In this document: positions 44,806 to 53,440 of the stretch, piece by piece | Layout: each line of letters opens with the position of its first letter | How positions within the stretch are numbered: position 1 is the stretch's first letter | From: Moduliflexus sp964602655 | Lineage (GTDB): Bacteria; Moduliflexota; Moduliflexia; Moduliflexales; Moduliflexaceae | Length of the DNA: 55,707 bases | Reading direction: 5' to 3' | NCBI GenBank assembly: GCA_964602655.1 | Contig: CAZRSF010000040.1 | Coordinates: 1 to 55,707, forward strand | Position numbers and translations under genes: made by a program | The notes under the pieces: generated by a model | What the model saw: the letters and a program-made list of their open reading frames with translations, nothing else | What the model was told of the DNA's origin: nothing | Databases searched by the model: none

Positions 44806-46574
44806 TGAAACGAGTTTTTTCAAAGTTCATGTCCGGAGTGACCGGCGCTGTGTTACTGCTGCAATTACGCCTCTTGCAAAAATTTTTGCGGCGATATCGC
44901 CATTGGATTCCACAAAATCGGCAGATTTTAGTGTCCGCATTACAGACAGAACATCTCTTGTTGTGTCAACTGATTCCGGCGTTAGAACGTTCGCTGATGA
45001 ATGACGGCGAGCGCATAGAGGCGGGGAATAGATGCGGCGAAATATTTTTGAAATATCTCTCGCCGCAAGACGTGGTTATTGCGCTTGGGCGCGAGGCGAT
45101 TTCGCTGCTTGATTTGCTGCGCTCCGGCATCGGCAGAGGCTACGCTCTCCTTGCGTTTCAAGAATATGATGCCATTGATCTTCTTGCTCGCCGCCAGAAT
45201 AACCTTGAATTCGTGCGAGCGGACGTAGAGAGCTTTGACTTTGCGCAGTTCAAACAAAAGGCGCATTATACGGCGGTCGCGTTAACGTTTCTGCTGGAAT
45301 ATCTGCCGGATCCCATCGCATTTTTACGCGCTATCGAGGCAGACCGCCTCTGTATTTGCTCGGCAAGTCAAGAACATCGTTTCATTCGAACCGGCCATCG
45401 CTTAAAAATGCAGAAAATCTTTCAGAAAATCGGCTATACGCGCCGAAAACTTGCCGCGCAATTAACAGCAGCCGGTTATCTCATTCATTATATCGGGCAT
45501 AACGCTGACGGCGATCTTGAGTGTTACGCCGCAAAGCCCAACGTCGCCATCGCTGCGCGTCCTCGCGTCTGTTATGCCAGCATAGTTCCCGAACCCTCTG
45601 AAATCGCGAACGGCGGGCGCGTGAAATTATTGTATTTGAGCCGCATGTATCCAGAATGTTTTGATGATTTCGATTTGCTCTATCTGGTCAGCAGCGCTCT
45701 CCCGATGAATATAGAAACATGGATTGCGGCAGCAAAAGCGCGAGGAGCGAAAATCGTTCTGAATCAAGATGGCGTCGCCTATCCCGCATGGGCTGGAGAG
45801 AAGCATGAAGAGATCAATCGTCCATTGCGCATGGCGTTAAATGCGGCAGATTGGGTGTTCTATCAAAGCCGGTTTTCTCGAATAAGCGCAGATCGGTTTT
45901 TGCAGCGACGTGACGACCGATATAGTATTTTACATAATCCGGTTGACACGATGTTGTTCTGCCCTCCTGAACAGCCGCGTCAAACAGAGCAGTTGACGCT
46001 TTTATTGGCGGGCAATCAATATGAATATTATCGTTTCGAAACGGCGCTGCGAACATTGTCTCTTCTTAAACAAAGCATACCAACAGTACGCTTGCTGATT
46101 ACCGGACAACTCAACTGGATATCGGATCTAAATACGACGGGGATGATTGCCCGCAAGTTGATTCAGGAACTGCAGCTTGAGCAGCATATTGAATTCATTG
46201 GTTCATATACCCAGCGAGAAGCGCCAGTAATTTATCGCACCGCCCATATTTTGCTGCATCCTAAATATAATGATCCGTGTCCTACTGTTGTCATTGAAGC
46301 GATGGCTTGCGGCTTGCCGGTCGTCTATTCGAATAGCGGCGGCACGCCGGAGTTGGTTGGGCAGGATGCTGGCATCGGGATTGACGCCGAATGCAACTGG
46401 GAGCGCATCATTATGCCGTCCGCGCATGAATTAGCGCTGGCGGTGAATCGTATTTGGAATGACTACGATCGCTATTCGGCGGCCGCGCGAGCAAGGGTCG
46501 TAACACAATTTGATGTATCTCGCTGGATACAGCAGCACGATGAGATATTCGAAGCAATGATACACAAAAAATGA
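44802..46574 (+). CDS. methyltransferase-like / GT4 fusion
   Basis: 590 residues. Residues about 30-250 resemble a class I methyltransferase without a clear SAM loop (VVIALGREAISLLDLL, LLAFQEYDAIDLL, FVRADVESFDFAQF, LTFLLEYLPDP). Residues about 280-585 are a GT4 unit with VLNQDGVAYPAW, LHNPVDTMLF and NDPCPTVVIEAMACGLPVVYSNSGGTPELVG (D-X7-E). The latter is strikingly similar to unit 2 of the preceding protein, suggesting duplication of the GT4 half with different N-terminal partners. The frame open from 44751 was rejected in favour of the ATGA overlap. Confidence 0.75.
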   Translation: MMKRVFSKFMSGVTGAVLLLQLRLLQKFLRRYRHWIPQNRQILVSALQTEHLLLCQLIPALERSLMNDGERIEAGNRCGEIFLKYLSPQDVVIALGREAISLLDLLRSGIGRGYALLAFQEYDAIDLLARRQNNLEFVRADVESFDFAQFKQKAHYTAVALTFLLEYLPDPIAFLRAIEADRLCICSASQEHRFIRTGHRLKMQKIFQKIGYTRRKLAAQLTAAGYLIHYIGHNADGDLECYAAKPNVAIAARPRVCYASIVPEPSEIANGGRVKLLYLSRMYPECFDDFDLLYLVSSALPMNIETWIAAAKARGAKIVLNQDGVAYPAWAGEKHEEINRPLRMALNAADWVFYQSRFSRISADRFLQRRDDRYSILHNPVDTMLFCPPEQPRQTEQLTLLLAGNQYEYYRFETALRTLSLLKQSIPTVRLLITGQLNWISDLNTTGMIARKLIQELQLEQHIEFIGSYTQREAPVIYRTAHILLHPKYNDPCPTVVIEAMACGLPVVYSNSGGTPELVGQDAGIGIDAECNWERIIMPSAHELALAVNRIWNDYDRYSAAARARVVTQFDVSRWIQQHDEIFEAMIHKK

Positions 46575-46630
46575 CCTGTCTCTTACGGCGAAACGCTGTT
46601 TCGATTGACAATCGTTCACGATCTTTTTAC

Positions 46631-46660
46631 ACGGCAGCGACTGACTTGTGCGGCTGCCGT
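46631..46660. terminator. 8-bp stem-loop after the methyltransferase/GT4 fusion
   Basis: ACGGCAGC (46631-46638) and GCTGCCGT (46653-46660) pair perfectly around a 14-base loop, followed by TATATAT. It lies about 55 bases past the stop in a 181-base gap. A TTGACA (46605-46610) upstream has only a poor -10 partner. Confidence 0.4.
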
Positions 46661-46755
46661 TATATATGGATTGGCATGACGATGACCTTGCGCATATAGT
46701 GACAGCAATCACCTCATTCCCTTATTGTCTGCCATAACTCGGTCATGACGAATGT

Positions 46756-47595
46756 ATGGAACCTTTAAAAATTGTCGCGATTGTGACAGTCAAAAACGAA
46801 GACCTCTATATTGGTCAGGTCTTGCGAAACATTCTACACTTCTGCGATCACATCATTATTGCCGAGAATTATTCGCAAGATCGGACATACGAGATTGCGG
46901 TAGAATTCGCAGCACGACATACCCATATCGAGCTGCATCGCATTCGTAAATTCCACGAGGGGCATCAATTCATCGAGCCGTTTGCCGGTACGCCTACGTG
47001 GATTTTCGGCGTTGATGGTGATGAAATTTACGATCCGTTCGGCCTGGAAATTATGCGAACGCGCATATTAGCCGGAGAATTTTTAGACCAACGTTGTATC
47101 TATGGCAATGTTTTGAACTGCGTTTCGATAGATCGTGTTCGTCATGTAGCGCAAGGCTATTTATCGCCGCCAGCACGTTCGATGACAAAATTATATAATT
47201 TTTCTGTTGTTCGACAATGGACAAACGGCACGGAACGTCTGCATGGCGGCACGTTAATTTTTCAAGATGGGTTTGACGCTCAACGTTCGTTGTTGATGAA
47301 TCAAATATATTCATGGGAACACTCGCCGTTTCGCTGTCTGCATACCGTTTTTTTGCCGCGCAGTTCCATGACCTCCGTGCGGTTTTTTGGGCGGCGTTTC
47401 AACCCGAATGAGTTGATGCAGCAGCGTCAGGAAAACATCGGAAAACATCGGTGGGGAAAGTTGTTTACAACGCTCAAATGGCACGGACGATTGTTATTCC
47501 GCAGAGATTGGAAATCGCAGAAATATCGGCGTGGACCGTTAATGGAAAAGCAGGTGGCGCAATTTTTCCCTGCCATCTCGGAAATTATGGAGTGA
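46756..47595 (+). CDS. GT2-family glycosyltransferase
   Basis: 279 residues with IVAIVTVKNEDLYIGQVL, HIIIAENYSQDRT and IFGVDGDEIYDP (D87-G-D89-E90), a standard GT-A core of the WaaE/KdtX-like 'beta-glucosyltransferase' type. The C-terminal half lacks membrane segments. It begins a new run after a gap with a stem-loop, so it may have its own promoter. It ends 6 bases before the radical SAM gene. Confidence 0.85.
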   Translation: MEPLKIVAIVTVKNEDLYIGQVLRNILHFCDHIIIAENYSQDRTYEIAVEFAARHTHIELHRIRKFHEGHQFIEPFAGTPTWIFGVDGDEIYDPFGLEIMRTRILAGEFLDQRCIYGNVLNCVSIDRVRHVAQGYLSPPARSMTKLYNFSVVRQWTNGTERLHGGTLIFQDGFDAQRSLLMNQIYSWEHSPFRCLHTVFLPRSSMTSVRFFGRRFNPNELMQQRQENIGKHRWGKLFTTLKWHGRLLFRRDWKSQKYRRGPLMEKQVAQFFPAISEIME

Positions 47596-47601
47596 TCAGC
47601 C

Positions 47602-49095
47602 ATGAAAATATTATTGATACAGCCTCCCTGGTATGGTTTTCAAAATATTGTGAGTCGAAGTGTGTATTTGGGATTGGGGTATATTGCGGCTGTGTTGGAA
47701 CTCGCTCACCATGAAGTAATGATCCTGCATGGCGAAACATTTTTTCACGACATCCCAGATACGCCGGAGAATCTGCTGATCGATCAAGACGCCTATCGAA
47801 AAAATTTCAGATATGATAATCCGGTGTTTACCGATATTGCCGAAGCGGCGAAACAGTACGCCCCAGACGTGATTGGGATATCGTTCATGACTCCTAATTC
47901 AGCCTCTGCGTATTATCTGGCAAAACATATCAAAGCTGAAACGCCGACGATTCCTCTTATTGCCGGAGGATTTCACCCGACGTTAGTCCCGGAAGAGCCA
48001 TTGACGAAAGGAAACTTCGATTATGTTGTGCGAGGCGAAGGAGAAGAGACCATCGTAGAACTCGTTACTGCGCTTCAGGAACAAGCAGATTGTTCGACGA
48101 TTGCGGGAATCTCGTATAAAATGAATGAGCGCATCGTTCATACTCCGCCGCGCCCTTATATTCAGGATTTGAATTCGCTTCCTTTTCCAGCGTTTCATGC
48201 CGTAAAGAATTTCGACATGCAGAAAGACGCCTCTTCTGGAATCATCACATCGAGAGGCTGTCCGTTTGCCTGCAATTACTGCGCCTCGAATGTGATGTGG
48301 TCAAGAAAAGTCAGATATCGAACGCCGGACAATGTCATCGAAGAAATCAACGCCCGTTATGAGCGTTCAGGAATCACGAATATCCGTTTTCATGATGATA
48401 CCTTCACGCTCAATCGTCAATATGTTGAGGAATTATGCACAAAAATTCTGGCGTTGGATTTTACAATTCAATGGATGTGCGATACGCGCGGCGATACGTT
48501 AGATTTGCATCTGCTGAAACTGATGAAGCAGGCCGGATGCTCGTTGATTAATATTGGGTTGGAAAGCGGAAGCGCGAAAATTCAGCAGCAGATCAAGAAA
48601 AATATGAATACGAAGACAGTGATGCAGGCTGTTGAATTCGCGAGAAAAGCCGGCATTCGAACGTTAGTCTATTTCATGGTCGGCTTCCCCGAAGAGACCG
48701 AAGAGGATATTATGGAAAGCCTCGATGCGATGAAAAAAATACGTCCTGATCATGTCATTTGGAGCATTTTAACGCCGTATCCCGGCACGGACGTCTGGGA
48801 TTTTGGCGTTGCGCATGGTCATATTCCTGTCGATCCGGACTGGGGAACGTTCTTTCATCATTATAATCGAGGACATTTTTTTAAAACGATTCCAGACGAA
48901 TCATGGAATCGCATTCTGACGCGTATTAATACGGAACAGAGGAAATTTAACGTAAAAAAGACCAAAACGGCGCAAAAGAACGCCTCCTTAACACGATACA
49001 GTTCGTATCGTTATCGTGTTGTCTATGCGATCAAACATCCGCTGAAGGCCGTGAATTACCTGAAAAAATTTTTTGAGCGTTGTTTTTCGCGTTGA
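47602..49095 (+). CDS. B12-binding radical SAM enzyme (BchE-like)
   Basis: 497 residues. An N-terminal cobalamin-binding domain (about 5-165: LGLGYIAAVLE, IGISFMTPNSASAYYLA, PLIAGGFHPTLVPEE, VVRGEGEETIVEL) lacks the base-on DxHxxG histidine, as is common in this class. The radical SAM barrel has CPFACNYC (C220, C224, C227), then FHDDTFTLNRQY, INIGLESGS and VYFMVGFPEETEED. Such enzymes methylate or rearrange unactivated carbons. Here the likely target is a sugar or the lipid carrier, but that is inference. Start supported by GGAGTGATC. Confidence 0.9.
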   Translation: MKILLIQPPWYGFQNIVSRSVYLGLGYIAAVLELAHHEVMILHGETFFHDIPDTPENLLIDQDAYRKNFRYDNPVFTDIAEAAKQYAPDVIGISFMTPNSASAYYLAKHIKAETPTIPLIAGGFHPTLVPEEPLTKGNFDYVVRGEGEETIVELVTALQEQADCSTIAGISYKMNERIVHTPPRPYIQDLNSLPFPAFHAVKNFDMQKDASSGIITSRGCPFACNYCASNVMWSRKVRYRTPDNVIEEINARYERSGITNIRFHDDTFTLNRQYVEELCTKILALDFTIQWMCDTRGDTLDLHLLKLMKQAGCSLINIGLESGSAKIQQQIKKNMNTKTVMQAVEFARKAGIRTLVYFMVGFPEETEEDIMESLDAMKKIRPDHVIWSILTPYPGTDVWDFGVAHGHIPVDPDWGTFFHHYNRGHFFKTIPDESWNRILTRINTEQRKFNVKKTKTAQKNASLTRYSSYRYRVVYAIKHPLKAVNYLKKFFERCFSR

Positions 49096-49131
49096 CCAAC
49101 ATCAGTTTTTACGAGCAGGAATTCGTCGAAT

Positions 49132-49509
49132 ATGCAGTTTTCAAATTATTGGAGACCTTATAGAAGCGATCTACGGCTGGGTGTTCTCCTGATACTGGCA
49201 GTGATCGTGGTCGCGCCGCTTTCCTATATATGGCTGCGGATGCCTCCATCAGGCCTCATTGCGAGTTATTATCCGAATCCGGATTGGCAAGGCCCCCCTG
49301 CATTCGCGCAGACTGAAAAAGAAATTGGCCTCACAACCTTTTATCAATTAGTCGCCAACGGACAACTTCCGGCGGAGCAGAGCAGCGTCGCCTGGAATGG
49401 CTGGATCAATATCCCGGTTGAGGGAGAATACCGTTTTTACACGACGTCGGATGACGGGTCGTCCATCATGATTGACGAGCAATTGGTCAGCGTTCTAACC
49501 GATGCCTAA
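49132..49509 (+). pseudogene. truncated membrane-anchored PA14 protein, remnant of a GT-C gene
   Basis: 125 residues: a membrane helix (about 14-35) then a PA14 domain (41-119: GLIASYYPNPDWQG, VAWNGWINIPVEGEYRFYTTSDDGSSIMIDEQL) that breaks off at the strand where the large paralogues at 5356 and 10003 carry their insert. The final PA14 strands and the whole GT-C membrane domain are missing, and the GT2 gene starts inside its last codons. It has a plausible AGCAGGAAT ribosome-binding site, so a short anchored PA14 protein could still be made. Best read as a deletion remnant. Confidence 0.6.
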
Positions 49510-50533
49510 AATCAGTGTGATGATGCCGGTATATAACGCCGAGCGCTATGTCGGCGAAGCGATTGAGAGCATTTTGCGGCAAACCTTTGCCGATTTCGAA
49601 TTTTTGATCTTGAATGATGGTTCGACGGATGGCAGCGCGGAGATTCTTTGGCGATACGCGCAACGCGATCAACGCATCCGCTTGCATGATTTCAAAGAAA
49701 ATGCTGGCCTGATCGCCCGCTTGAATCAAGGGATAGACCTCGCGCAAGGGGAGTATCTCGCCCGCATGGACGCGGATGACATCAGCCTGCCGGAGCGTTT
49801 CGCGCTCCAGGCGCAATTTTTGGATGCGCGCCCGGAAGTCGCAGTCGTCGGCTGCGCTGGCGATTACATTGATGCCAACGGCGTTGCCACCGTTCCATAT
49901 CATTGGCATTATGGTGGCGGCGCGAACTTGTATGCGATTCTCACAGGCCGCAACCCGGTAGGCCATCCTTTTGTCATGTATCGCACTAAATGTATCAAGC
50001 GAATCGGTGGCTATCACGAAGTCTTGTATGCGGAAGATTTGGACTTGTGGTTCAGGTTGTATCTGGCGGGAGAACAGTGCGATAACTTGACGGAGAATCT
50101 CTTTCGCTATCGCGTCCATGCCGCCCAGGTGTCAACGGCTGCCCGTGAGTCGCAGCATCGTAATCATTGTGTGTTGTTTCGCGATTTTTATCATCAAGTG
50201 GTTACACCAAAACATGATCGCGCCGATACCGATGAATATTTGGAGGTCGTCTTCTGGATGACGCAGCCATTGACGAATGAAAATCTGCTGAGAGTTGCGA
50301 GCATCTTTCATGCGCTCTGCCGTAGCATTCGACAGCCGCACGCCTGTAAAACAGGGGCGAAGGCGTTATTTTATCGTCAGCATATCCGCCGGGCGCTTTC
50401 ACGACTGCATTTTTGGAGGTTGCTGCGGCTCTTCTGGATGTTTGCGGATGTACCGGCGTATCGAAAAATGCTGAAGACGACTGTTCTGCAAGTCATTCGA
50501 GAGAGGGAACGACGCATCTTCCGATTGCGATAG
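49502..50533 (+). CDS. GT2-family glycosyltransferase
   Basis: A 343-residue, classical GT-A enzyme. KISVMMPVYNAERYVGEAIES, LILNDGSTDGS, then YLARMDADDISLPERF with DxD D90/D92 and the following HPFVMYR and YAEDLDLWFRL, where the ED pair is the usual catalytic base region. It starts within the end of the truncated PA14 frame without a clear ribosome-binding site, as expected if a deletion joined two genes. The stop is one base before the next ATG. Confidence 0.9.
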   Translation: MPKISVMMPVYNAERYVGEAIESILRQTFADFEFLILNDGSTDGSAEILWRYAQRDQRIRLHDFKENAGLIARLNQGIDLAQGEYLARMDADDISLPERFALQAQFLDARPEVAVVGCAGDYIDANGVATVPYHWHYGGGANLYAILTGRNPVGHPFVMYRTKCIKRIGGYHEVLYAEDLDLWFRLYLAGEQCDNLTENLFRYRVHAAQVSTAARESQHRNHCVLFRDFYHQVVTPKHDRADTDEYLEVVFWMTQPLTNENLLRVASIFHALCRSIRQPHACKTGAKALFYRQHIRRALSRLHFWRLLRLFWMFADVPAYRKMLKTTVLQVIRERERRIFRLR

Positions 50534-50534
50534 T

Positions 50535-52328
50535 ATGCGAATTCTTTTCGTGACGCATTATTTTCCGCCGGAGTCCTTTGCCGGGGTCGAGGTATATACG
50601 TATAACCTTGCGCAATACCTACGCGCCGAGGGACATGAGGTGTTTGTCGTTCATTCCGGCGAAGATCCGTCGCTTGAACATGCACAGATCACGCTGAAAG
50701 CGTATGACCGGATACCGTGTTTCGTTATCAATACGTTGTCTCAGCCCTCCACATTCGAACAGACATATACGGATACGCGCATTGACGAGCAATTCGAACG
50801 CATTTTGCAGATCGTCAAGCCAGATATCGCGCATATCAATCATCTGAAAAGACTGTCTTTCGGCATGGTTGCAACGGCGAAAGCGCAACATATTCCGGTC
50901 GTGCTGACATTGCATGATTATTGGCTGATCTGTCCGCAAGTCCATCTTCATAAGAATTTTGATGTATGTCTTCGCAAAACAAACCCAGATTGCGCTCGTT
51001 GTATCGAACGGCAAGGTTTCGGCTATGACGAACAGTTGATTGCCGCCCGCGACCAGTATTTCGAACATCTCGCGGCGAATGTGACGCAGTTCGTTTCGCC
51101 GTCGCAATTTTTGATACGCCAATTTCGAGATCGCGTTTCTTCATTTGCGGCGATGGATACGCTTTACCTGCCGAATGGGGTGACGAATACGACGACGCAC
51201 AGACATCCGCCGCGTTCGCCGCGCGTACGCTTTACGATTGCGTATGCCGGAGCGATCCATTTTGCCAAAGGCTTGCATGTCTTGCTCCGCGCATTCGATC
51301 TTCTGGAAAAAGATCGGTTTACGCTTTTTTTGCTTGGGGCAGTTCAATCACAATACGAGCGAGAACTGGATCGAGAATTTCCAGATTGGAAATCATATTA
51401 TCATGGGGCGTATCAACCGGCCGATATTGTCGAAATACTCTCGGAAAATGCGGATGTTCTGGTGTTTCCGTCCGTCATTTATGAGAATTATCCGACAGTC
51501 ATCAATGAAGCGTTACTGGCGGGAGTTCCGATTATCGCTTCGCATTTGGGCGGCACGACAGAGCAAATTCGCGAACAGGTCAATGGCTTTTTGTTCGATC
51601 CCTTCGATGTTGATAACCTTGTGGAAAAAATTCGATATATTGCAGCGCATCCGGAGGTCTATCATTCGCTGAAACAGCATATCGAACATCAAACCATTCC
51701 GTTATTCTCCGATCACATTCATGCTGTCAAAGGGATATACGACACGCTGGTCGGGGCGACGCAACGCCAGGAGCAGCCGGTCAATCTCCTCGAACTGTTT
51801 ACGTTAAGTTACGCAGAACAGCACATGCGTTCGAACAAATACGCGCGGACATGCCTTTTTCTCGATACGGGGGAAGGATTTGCGGAAACGCCCGATATTG
51901 TAACGCCAGTCGGCCTGTTCTCGCGAACCTTCGCGGTGACATACGATCTGACGCCGTATGGAGCGATACGCCGCGTCAAGTGGGTTCCCATGCGCGAGAG
52001 CGCGTGCCGCCTCCGCTTGGATCGGGTTTGCTATGCGGATGATGCAGGGGCGCATGACATTGACGCAGCGAGCATCGAAACGAATGGCATGCGCCGCGCT
52101 GATGGCTGGATATCGTTCCTCACGCTGCAACCGATGTGCTGTTTCGAACTTTCGAGGAATGTGCGTTCTTTGAAGATTACAGGAGAATGGAAACGGATCG
52201 CGAACGATAAATTCATGCGGAAAATAGACGAACAGATTTGCCAACATCAACAGAAGAACGGCCTTCGAAATCGGCTGTCACGAGCGGCATGTGGGCTGAA
52301 AAATTTCATGCGCCGTTTCTTCCGCTAA
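50535..52328 (+). CDS. GT4 glycosyltransferase with extra C-terminal beta domain
   Basis: 597 residues. GT4 part (1 to about 410): YFPPESFAGVEVYTYNLA, LTLHDYWLICP with a following Cys cluster (C-x-x-C in DCARC), AGAIHFAKG and EX7E in YENYPTVINE, then SHLGGTTEQIREQ. The remaining 180 or so residues (ARTCLFLDTGEGF, FAVTYDLTPYGAIRRVKWVPM, CRLRLDRVCY, EWKRIANDKF) are a separate beta-rich module, also seen attached to glycan-cluster GTs and methyltransferases; it has no assigned function and might bind the acceptor glycan. Confidence 0.85.
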   Translation: MRILFVTHYFPPESFAGVEVYTYNLAQYLRAEGHEVFVVHSGEDPSLEHAQITLKAYDRIPCFVINTLSQPSTFEQTYTDTRIDEQFERILQIVKPDIAHINHLKRLSFGMVATAKAQHIPVVLTLHDYWLICPQVHLHKNFDVCLRKTNPDCARCIERQGFGYDEQLIAARDQYFEHLAANVTQFVSPSQFLIRQFRDRVSSFAAMDTLYLPNGVTNTTTHRHPPRSPRVRFTIAYAGAIHFAKGLHVLLRAFDLLEKDRFTLFLLGAVQSQYERELDREFPDWKSYYHGAYQPADIVEILSENADVLVFPSVIYENYPTVINEALLAGVPIIASHLGGTTEQIREQVNGFLFDPFDVDNLVEKIRYIAAHPEVYHSLKQHIEHQTIPLFSDHIHAVKGIYDTLVGATQRQEQPVNLLELFTLSYAEQHMRSNKYARTCLFLDTGEGFAETPDIVTPVGLFSRTFAVTYDLTPYGAIRRVKWVPMRESACRLRLDRVCYADDAGAHDIDAASIETNGMRRADGWISFLTLQPMCCFELSRNVRSLKITGEWKRIANDKFMRKIDEQICQHQQKNGLRNRLSRAACGLKNFMRRFFR

Positions 52329-52345
52329 GCGATTGGAAACATATC

Positions 52346-53434
52346 ATGAAGAATCCATCATTTACGATTGTGATTCCGGTATATAATGGCGGCGATTATC
52401 TGAAAAGCTGCATCGAGAGCGTGTTGGCGCAAACATTCGGAGATTTTCAGGTCGAAATTCTTGAAAGCTTGAGCACAGACGGCAGTTACGAATGGCTCAT
52501 GAGTTTGCATGATCCGAGAATCCGCATTTGGCAAGCAACAACCCCATTAACGATCGAACAAAACTGGCAGCGGATTTCGACTGTGCCACTTAATGAATTT
52601 TTGACGATTCTTGGACAAGACGATCTTTTCGATCCGAATTATTTGCAGGTAATGGACGCCTCTATCCGTCAATATCCTGAGGCTGGTTTATATTGCGCAC
52701 ACTTTCGAATCATAGATCGCCAGAGTCGGGTGATCCGAAGTTGCCTTCCTATGCCTGCGCGAGAAACCGCTGCCGAATTTTTGGCGTCCCGATTGGTCTG
52801 TCTCCGCGAATCATTCGCGACGGGCTATATGATGCGATCTGCTGATTATCTCCGCGTCGGCGGCATTCCGCTCTATCGCAAGCTGTTATTCGCCGACGAT
52901 GCGTTATGGTTGCTGCTCATGGAATCATCGTGGAAGGCCACTGCGTTGGACGAATGCTTTTCGTATCGGCTGCATGAAGGAAGCGCCTCATATTCCCCGC
53001 CGCCGCAAGACGTCTTGGCCGCCTTAGAGCAATATGCGCGGTTTCTTGAACATTTCGGCGCGGATCACCGCGAGATTGCAGAAGCTCTCAGGAAGTACAG
53101 CCTTCGCTATGTGTCATATTTTTATAAATTCGTTGTCAAGTATGCTCGTCAACAGAATATACTGCCACCTCAAGAGGAACTGCGCCGAATCAGCCTTATT
53201 TTTGCGCAGTATTCGCCTCCTGGTGAGTTTATCATCAAGGAAAAATACAACGTTCGGCTTATCGAATGGATCAAGCAAACACCGTTAAAACAATTTGCGC
53301 CCTATCTGCTCGATGTCCGCTATGACTTTACCGGCAGGTTGCGGGATAAGGCGTTTGCGGTTTGTTATTTAGGTATGAAACTCATACGGCAAGGACTCTC
53401 CCGATTTTTACACAGGACCAAGCGAAAATCATAA
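52346..53434 (+). CDS. GT2-family glycosyltransferase (atypical donor loop)
   Basis: 362 residues. SFTIVIPVYNGGDYLKSCIESVL is a normal GT2 start, but the nucleotide-binding segment reads ILESLSTDGSYEW and lacks the usual DDGS acidic pair. The metal site is LGQDDLFDP (D92/D93) and a possible catalytic FADDALWLL follows. The frame open to 52238 lies in the previous gene; ATG 52346 gives the normal N-terminus. Confidence 0.85.
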   Translation: MKNPSFTIVIPVYNGGDYLKSCIESVLAQTFGDFQVEILESLSTDGSYEWLMSLHDPRIRIWQATTPLTIEQNWQRISTVPLNEFLTILGQDDLFDPNYLQVMDASIRQYPEAGLYCAHFRIIDRQSRVIRSCLPMPARETAAEFLASRLVCLRESFATGYMMRSADYLRVGGIPLYRKLLFADDALWLLLMESSWKATALDECFSYRLHEGSASYSPPPQDVLAALEQYARFLEHFGADHREIAEALRKYSLRYVSYFYKFVVKYARQQNILPPQEELRRISLIFAQYSPPGEFIIKEKYNVRLIEWIKQTPLKQFAPYLLDVRYDFTGRLRDKAFAVCYLGMKLIRQGLSRFLHRTKRKS

Positions 53435-53440
53435 GGCATT

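Noticed and set aside
32677..46712. Shared 13-mer TGACAGCAATCAC upstream of wzm and upstream of the GT2 gene at 46756
   Set aside because: Matches of this length are expected by chance in a window this size, and the flanking bases diverge at once.
49487..50119. 210-codon minus-strand open frame opposite the GT2 gene
   Set aside because: The + strand carries a full GT2 signature; the minus frame has no recognisable domain.
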